Both the position numbers and the translations under genes were made by a program. From Siphonodentalium dalli (taxonomy: Eukaryota; Mollusca; Scaphopoda; Gadilida; Siphonodentaliidae): 64,000 bases of DNA. Positions 57,356-64,000 of this stretch are shown here, in pieces (position 1 is the first letter of the stretch; the number at the start of each line of letters is the position of its first letter). The notes beneath the pieces are model-generated. The model worked only from the letters and a program-made list of their open reading frames with translations, was not told where the DNA came from and made no database searches. The stretch covers positions 221,869,148 through 221,933,147 of the forward strand of contig CP136061.1 of assembly GCA_032622095.1 (NCBI GenBank), in the 5' to 3' direction.

Positions 57356-57590
57356 CGACCCCAACGGGACAAAGGGCCCTAAGGTAAATGTAAACTGGGA
57401 CAACATAACTTAGATAGAAGCATATTTGAGTTGATCATGGATACACAAGTTGAGATATACCCAATTTAAATTGTTCGGATATGTAAACCACAGGTGTCCT
57501 CTGGAGGACCCGCTAATAAATATATCGGAATTTCAGATACCCCTTATGTTGACTTATATCGACAGTGGGGCCTAAAAATATGTGTATGCC
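57356..57590 (+). repeat. decayed satellite monomers at the array edge
   Basis: After 57355 similarity drops sharply, but the order of words survives: 'cttagatagaagcatatttg', 'gttgatcatgga', 'gtcctctggaggacccgct', 'gacttatatcgacagtgggg'. This is an older, unhomogenised edge. Confidence 0.75.
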
Positions 57591-57754
57591 AGTTGTACCA
57601 TATACACCCATCCAAACCTGTCAGCTTAGAAATCATTAATATTCTAGATATTATTATTATACAAGTACCAAACTCGAATTCAACAGCATAGATACAGGTA
57701 AGGTGGATGAGTGAGTCACGATGATCCATTCAACACCGAAATCTTGAAAGGCGA
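57591..57754. other. spacer, no gene
   Basis: Unique-looking AT-rich sequence between the decayed satellite and the right inverted arm. Confidence 0.5.
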
Positions 57755-58213
57755 GGATTAGCAAATGATAACGAGAGGCCGATCACGATCGGCAGATGTT
57801 AACCCATCTCTTGGCGATAAAAATTTACTATGATCGGAATCATAAATGAGAGTTTTGGTGTTGAATTATATGAGTATACTGTATGTACTATTATAGAGAA
57901 ATGTACATAACACAAATATTGGAATGTATGGGTCACCGGCATTTATATAAGAGAATGCACTGCTACAAGATATGTAATGCTAAACCACCACAGCCTTGGG
58001 TTAAATGTGAAAGGTGTGACCTGAACATGGAATACTTGGGTTAAGAGAGTCCAAGTCTACTGCTAATATCATGTGATGTTTATTGTTGAATCTTTATTTT
58101 AAATTAGATACCATAGCCTTCTTTATCAGATTGTGTGTACATTGGCATAAGAGACATCAGAAAATGATATAGCCTTATCAATAGCTAAGTAGTCCAAAGG
58201 CATGGCATAAAAT

Positions 58214-58520
58214 TGGTGAATTGGATTTAATGTTACTCCAAACAGATTTACAGGTACATAACAAGATTTTGGACCGATTTAAACAAATTTGGTGTGGTGA
58301 TTCGGGGTACCCTTGGCAGAGTTATAATGGTGTTAGTTTTTATCCGGACATCACAATATGTGTACCATACTATGGTGAATTGGATTTAATGTTGCTCCAA
58401 AACAGATTTACCAGTACATAACACAAGATTTTGGACCGATTTAAACAAATTTGGTGTGGTGATTTGGGGTACCCATTGGCAGAGTTATAACGGTGTTAGT
58501 TTTTCAAATTTTCAAACTTA
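58214..58520. repeat. 159-bp tandem duplication in the right arm
   Basis: 'ggtgaattggatttaatgtt' at 58215 recurs at 58374. Both copies continue through 'gattttggaccgatttaaac' and 'ggcagagttataa'. The left arm has one copy. Confidence 0.75.
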
Positions 58521-59099
58521 AAAAAATAATTATTTTTAATTATTTAAAAAAAGGGACACATTGGGAACCTTTTTAATCAACTTGTATCATAATCATCAAT
58601 ATCTAAATGAAAACAAGTGGTCAATCCGGACATCACAATATGTGTACCATACTATGGTAAAGGTACACATAAAAATCAAAATAAATTAATCAATCAATAG
58701 GGGCAAAGAGTGTGTCAAAATAAACCAATATAAAATGAGACATGGTATCAGATGAAAGTATCAGGAATGTTGAGATTTAACTACAGAAATCCATGCAAGT
58801 GAATGAGGAGAAACCTGGAGATAACAGAAGAATGATTAATTGAAATTTAAAATGAGAACATCCCTACAAATGAATAATAGAGTATTCCAATTAAAACTTT
58901 AGAACTGAATGGGACAGTCCATTGAATCATGAATGGGTTCAGCTTCACCACTATCATAGAGCTATGTCCTATATACAGTGGCTAAAAATAACTAATATTT
59001 CAATAAGACATCAGTTCTGCAGTCTCTCAGAACACTATCTATGCAGTTAAGCTTGCATTACTGGTAGTTAATTGTAATCTACCTGGGTTATCAAAAACT

Positions 59100-59580
59100 C
59101 AAATCTGTTCAATTCTTAGTTGAAAAAGGGCCATAACTCTAGTATAACAAATCAGATCTAACCCATATTCGAACTTGATCTGTATTTTGAGTTGAGAAAC
59201 TCTTGAAAACTTTGGTTCCTATCAGTTGAAAAATTGTTGATTTAACGAAGCATTCATGAATTCTATGTCAAAGGGCCATAACTCCATAAAAAAATATCGG
59301 ATTAAACCCATATTCGAACTCGATATGTATTTTGGACTGAGCAACTCACATACATTGTACCAAATTTGGTTAGTCAGATAATATTTTTTTGAGTTATGGC
59401 AGCATACATGAATTCTAAGTTGAAAAAGGGCCATAACTCCATAAAAAAAACTCGGATCAAACCCATATTCGAACTCGATCTGTATTTGGTGCTGAGAAAT
59501 TGATATAAAAAAATTTGTTCCGATCAGATAGAAAATATTTCAGTTATCGCACCATGCGTAAAGTGTCTACAGACAGACAG
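59100..59580. repeat. diverged tandem units, 'gggccataactc' family
   Basis: Three units of about 150-180 bp carry 'agggccataactc', 'cccatattcgaactcgat' and 'ctgtatttt', followed by 'acagacagacagacggac' at about 59570. Confidence 0.6.
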
Positions 59581-59965
59581 ACGGACGGACTAACGACGAG
59601 TGGTCAATCCGGACAACGACACTATGTTTACCATACTATGGTATGGGTAAACATAAAAACCTATATGTTGTAAACAACTTGGTGGCATTTCTAACCAAAG
59701 TTCAGTTAGTGGAGGTTTTCTCGGTGTTGCTTATTGCATAGTATTTCCATAATGTTTGTTTACATAACATGTCGTTTGTTTACATAACACACAGTACTAG
59801 TACTAACATCACAGTAACATGACAATAACATGTAATTCATGCGATATTAATGATTGGAATAAGAACAGAATTTGTCTATAAATTAATATTATTTCCGTTT
59901 ATGGCGGTTTTAACGGATGTGACTATTTTAACAGCAATACCAACTGCCAACACTTACTATAATTA

Positions 59966-62077
59966 ACGTCAGAAGGTTGTACCTTGGACTTTTTAATGAT
60001 TAAATTATTATTAACATTTGATAAAATATTTATAGTGTTAGAATCATAAGTGGGTCCCAGTTATGTTGACATATGCCCTTTAAATTTTACGTAGCTTATT
60101 TCTTGGAGTAGCTAACATATTTCCCTGAATGTAAAATAAATTTATATTTATATAATCACAAACGATCTTCGTCGGGCTTTTTAGAGTCTTTAAGTTAAGC
60201 TACTCGTATCCGGTCCTCATACACTACAGAAGGAAATGATGTGTCACAATCATCACTGATATGAAAATAATGTGTTTGGCTAAATGGTCAAAATTTAGAT
60301 CCAAAAAGATGAATGCCTGGAGTGAGAATATCTACCACGAGGTCTCAAGCAGTCTACCTCTTCACATGCAAAATAGCAAAATAACATTGAATGTCTCAAT
60401 GACACCATGGCTTGAGGGTGGGAACGACCCACCATATGGTAGATATTCAACCAGGCTCTGCTTAAGTTAAATTTTTAAGTTTAAACTAAATTCAACACAT
60501 TAAAAAATATCAGTTTTTGAATTGATGACTATTGTACATGTACAGTACACATCAAATAGTAATAACAATTAACATTATGATCTTGTAACTAAACATGATA
60601 GAATATTGACAGTATTGTGGTATTAACTACTACGAGTAATATTAGTACTAATAGTACTAGTCTATCATAATATATAGGCACATGATGTATGGGGAATTTA
60701 AGGACAATAACAATAGTTACAACATTCTTTATTGCGATTAAGCCTTTAGAGGGCGTTCTCTAGTAGATTATCATATTTTATCTGCATGATAAGATTCCAT
60801 AATTTTGAGACAACTTTAGCAGAAGTTGGCGTTAATGAAGCTTTGTTTTCATTAACGCCCACTTGCGGTTAAATCACCGATCACGTAATGACATGAGGAC
60901 GAGTGGTAATAATAGTAACAACATGATATTGTCGAGCACAATGGTTTATTAACAGCCCTACAGGAATGATTAACAGCCCTTGGTACAATTAGAGGCATAT
61001 AACATGGGGCTGTTAATCATTCCTATCGAGCCCATCATGTTATTATTATATATCAATGCACTATCATGTTATTTTGTCATTGTTATCAGTAGTATGTTGT
61101 CGTTTATATTTCATATGATAAAATAAATAAAGAATGATTTTAAACAATGTTTATGGTATATATGGGGCCAACTTTGCATTAATTACTTTTACACAGGTCA
61201 ATTAACATGATGAATAGACCTGTTAAATATCACGGATTGTACGTGATACTCCCAGATTGTCATAGATAAAACCTCCAAAATACGAAAGAGAATCGATTTC
61301 TCCCGCATGTGCAGATGTCTTAACATCAAGAGTATTTTCATATTAATCATTATAAATCCATAATGATAACATAGGCAAGCATGAATGACAATGTCTGGGC
61401 ATGCGCATTGATGTCTGAGGTTAATATTTGAGACGAGTATAGTGATAAAACGATCATAAAATTAGTCAATCCCTTAATGTGATAGTCTGTTAATTGGGGA
61501 AAAAAACACTACATATATGTCTGAAGTGTAATATTAGTGTAAGGATGCAACACGATATACAAAAATATATGAAATGTAAGTCGCGACAAGATAAGCTGGT
61601 AAAGTCAACTCAGTACACACTTCAAAAATTTATATCTGATCACTGTGAGCTTTGATGGCCGGGTATGTTCCTCGACACGAATCAAATCGATGATTTTTAC
61701 ACCCAAACCAAAGAAATATTAATTTAGGAGCATCTGATCAAATTGAGTACCTGTAATAGCATGTAATTAACCCTACCCACATAAGGTCATGCAGGGTGAA
61801 CTACCCGAGCAGCTACATACATTGGCATTATCTGGGATAACTTCCCAAAACATGCAAAAGAGTCACTATAATTATCTTTCAAGTTTTCAACCAATATACA
61901 TCGAAAAAAAATTATTCCGATTTCTTTTAAAATTAATGAAACACACAGAATATTTATTTATTGATACTATTCATTATTATATGACTATCGCTTTTCTTTC
62001 CCCAATACCGCTATTGTATAGCGATCATTTCCTGGCCATCGGATCAGCTGCAGTTTGATCCGATCATATAATAAACC
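59966..62077. other. no gene recognised; two short hairpins
   Basis: AT-rich sequence. 60823-60864 is a hairpin (aagttggcgttaatgaa with one mismatch in the right stem). 60962-61024 is a hairpin with an 18-bp perfect stem (aggaatgattaacagccc). Frames at 60261-60470 and 61789-62058 lack motifs. I see no promoter or RNA gene. Confidence 0.5.
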
Positions 62078-62245
62078 TGTTATTGCTGCAGTGAATTGAT
62101 CTGGGGCGAAGTATCACGTCTCGTTGAAGAGGTCAGATCGCTGGATCAAACTCGACGCCTGTGGTGGCTCGTTTGATCCAGCTATCTGACCTCTTCAACG
62201 AGAACGTGATACTTCGCCCCAGATCAATTCACTGCAGCAATAACA
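62078..62245. repeat. 168-bp near-perfect hairpin
   Basis: The left arm 'tgttattgctgcagtgaat' continues through 'gatctggggcgaagtatcac' and 'cgttgaagaggtcagat' to 'ctggatcaaac'. The right arm is its complement over about 75 bases with only two or three differences. The loop is near 'gcctgtggtggc'. It is either a foldback MITE or a long-hairpin RNA source. A smaller foldback (cggatca...ttgatccg) precedes it at 62040-62062. Confidence 0.75.
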
Positions 62246-62875
62246 TGTATTTATCACAAATCGATTTAGTTTAGCCAGATGTGTAACTTGTGTTGTTCGC
62301 CCTGATCTGTTACTAGTGTTACACTGTGATACTGTTAGGTAGTTTTATAGACGAAGTTAGGATACTTATTTAACTTTCCCAATTGGCATTCACTCCTTGG
62401 CCTATAGAAAAATTCCCGATTACCTTCCATACGAAACTACATATATTTTCCTCGTTTTAGTGTATTTGGCAGCTATTCTTTCTCTTATATAAGGAATGGC
62501 AACGATTATTTCACTCATCCTATTTCACTAATTTGCCTCGAATTGTAGTCACCGGAAGTTGTCCAGAAACAGCTGATAAGCACATGTTGAAACCACGTGT
62601 ATTCTGATAAGCACCCTTTGAAACCACGTGTATTCTGATGAGAACATGTTTGAGACCACACCCCAAATCTCCATATTTGGATGAAACCACGCCTATTTTT
62701 GGTTCCCATACCGTAGAAGCGGGGGCTGATTCAGACCTTTCCGTAGCTCGGGTGTTACAAATTGGGGATCTGTTCGGAGTATGTGCAGAATACACCCAGA
62801 CGTCAAACCGAGTAATGCCGAATATCTTTCGGTAGGAATCGGGGGATCTTCAAAATCGAAGATCAGATAAATTGC
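62246..62875. other. no gene; short tandem repeat at 62575-62690
   Basis: 'gaaaccacgtgtattctgat' repeats with a period near 36 bp (about 62590, 62620) and with more diverged units up to 62690. The overlapping frames on both strands (62520-62795 minus, 62638-62835 plus) follow the repeat and lack motifs. Confidence 0.5.
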
Positions 62876-64000
62876 CCAGGATCAACCCAAGAATGTATCT
62901 TTCTAAGTGTTATGACTCTCATGTACATATATTGTATGGCCCACTGTCGCAGAGTTGTCGATATAAGGCACCAAACCGGTATAAGAAATCGCCGTGTGTT
63001 TAACAGCGGGTTCTCCGGAGGACCCGCTTCTAGCATATGGGCACAATTTCCATAAGCTACATTTCGACTTTTCGAGCCAGGATCAACTCAAGAATGCATC
63101 TTTCTAAGTGTTATGGCTCCCATGTACATATATTGTATAAGGTCGACTGTCGCATATTTGCCGATATAACGCTACAGATCGGGTATAGCAAATCCCCGTG
63201 TGTTTAAAAGCTGGTCCTCCGGAGGACCCGCTTCTAGCATATGGGCACAATTTCAATAAGCTACATTTCGACTTTTGGAGTCAAAATCAACCCAAGAAAG
63301 CATCTTTCTAAGTGTTATGACTCTCATGTACATATATTGTATGGCCCACTGTCGCAGAGTTGTCCATATAATGCACCAAACCGGTATAAGAAATCGCCGT
63401 GTGTTTAACAGCGTGTCCTCCGGAGGACCCGCTTCTAGCATATGGGCACAATTTCAATAGGCTACATTTCGACTTTTGGAGCCAAGATCAACCCAAGAAT
63501 GCATCTTTCTAAGTGTTATGACTCTCATGTATATATATTGTATGGCCCACTGTCGCATATTTGCCGATATAACGCTACATATCGGGTATAACAAATCCCC
63601 GTGTGTTTAACAGCGGGTTCTCCGGAGGACCCGCTTCTAGCATATGGGCAAAATTTCAATAGGCTATATTTCGACTTTTGGAGCCAGGATCAACCCAAGA
63701 ATGCATCTTTCTAAGTGGTATGACTCTCATGTACATATATTGTATGGCCCACTGTCGCATATTTGCCGATATAACGCTACAGATCGGGTATAACAAATCC
63801 CCGTGTGTTTAAAAGCTGGTCCTCCGGAGGACCCGCTTCTAGCATATGGGCACAATTTCAATAGGCTACATTTCGACTTTTGGAGCCAGGATCAACCCAA
63901 GAATGCTTCTTTCTAAGTGGTATGACTCTCATGTACATATATTGTATGGCCCACTGTCGCAGAGTTGTCCATATAAGGCACCAAACCGGTATGAGAAATC
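62876..64000 (-). repeat. satellite array in inverted orientation, continues off the window
   Basis: About 5.6 monomers in the opposite orientation. The segment matches the reverse complement of 43858-44982 (and of 46885-48009) with no difference that I found in the parts compared. The order of variant monomers is also the same. Unlike the edge at 57355, it begins abruptly at 62876 inside an intact monomer ('attgc' then 'ccaggatcaaccc'). Confidence 0.9.

Larger units (their letters stand above)
57755..59965 (-). repeat. right arm of the large diverged inverted repeat
   Basis: Reverse-complement relative of 27216-27475 and 28606-29774 (see left arm). It starts 'aacgagaggccgatcacgat' and ends near 'ggatgtgactattttaacag'. 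It lacks the 1.1 kb at 27480-28600 and the A/T tract. Frames such as 59222-59434 follow repeats. Confidence 0.7.

Overview
The window looks like repeat-dense nuclear DNA of an invertebrate, most likely a marine mollusc. It is AT-rich and has no bacterial-style operons and no long uninterrupted genes. It is crowded with small DNA transposons, Helitron-like elements, SINE-like pieces and diverged tandem repeats. Several repeat families (tracts with 'gtccgtctgtc', 'gggccataactc' and 'cagccatcttgg' words, and Helitron-like units starting near 'gtctgtctgtctg') are of a kind common in bivalve and gastropod genomes. The taxonomic call rests on recall of repeat style, not on a diagnostic gene.

Layout. 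1-8,000: two copies of a TTAA-flanked piggyBac-like element around a 3-kb Helitron-like element full of diverged tandem repeats. 8,000-14,200: a SINE-like unit split by a hAT element with a perfect 8-bp target duplication, a foldback MITE, a MULE-like element with a broken FLYWCH zinc-finger gene, and a short Helitron with both expected ends. 14,200-27,200: mostly decayed repeats, a TTAA-flanked hairpin, a promoter-like stretch with tiny ORFs, a TA-flanked MITE, a tRNA-type SINE, and a hAT element holding a dead BED zinc finger. 27,200-59,960: a diverged inverted repeat (27.2-29.8 kb against 57.8-60.0 kb) enclosing a satellite array with a monomer of about 202 bp (30.96-31.6 kb and 40.9-57.4 kb). 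62,876-64,000: a second stretch of the same satellite in opposite orientation.

The most remarkable object is at 31,612-40,899. It is a 9.3-kb, nearly perfect palindrome inserted inside one satellite monomer. It starts AG and ends CT and is flanked by a perfect 6-bp duplication (gtcatg), the terminal signature of Polinton/Maverick elements. Each 4.6-kb arm carries the same gene block reading outward from the centre: a polyglutamine/basic protein, a 64-residue ORF 7 nt later, and a C2H2 zinc-finger acidic protein overlapping it by 14 nt and followed at once by AATAAA. The centre is a GC-rich, T-shaped hairpin flanked by phased A-tracts. No polymerase, integrase, ATPase, protease or capsid gene is visible, so the element would be non-autonomous or a remnant. 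I know of no described element with this architecture, but could not search.

The satellite is organised in higher-order blocks (3,027 bp, about 15 monomers). Each intact monomer carries a perfect 24-bp palindrome. Monomers at the array edges are decayed, while the core is homogeneous.
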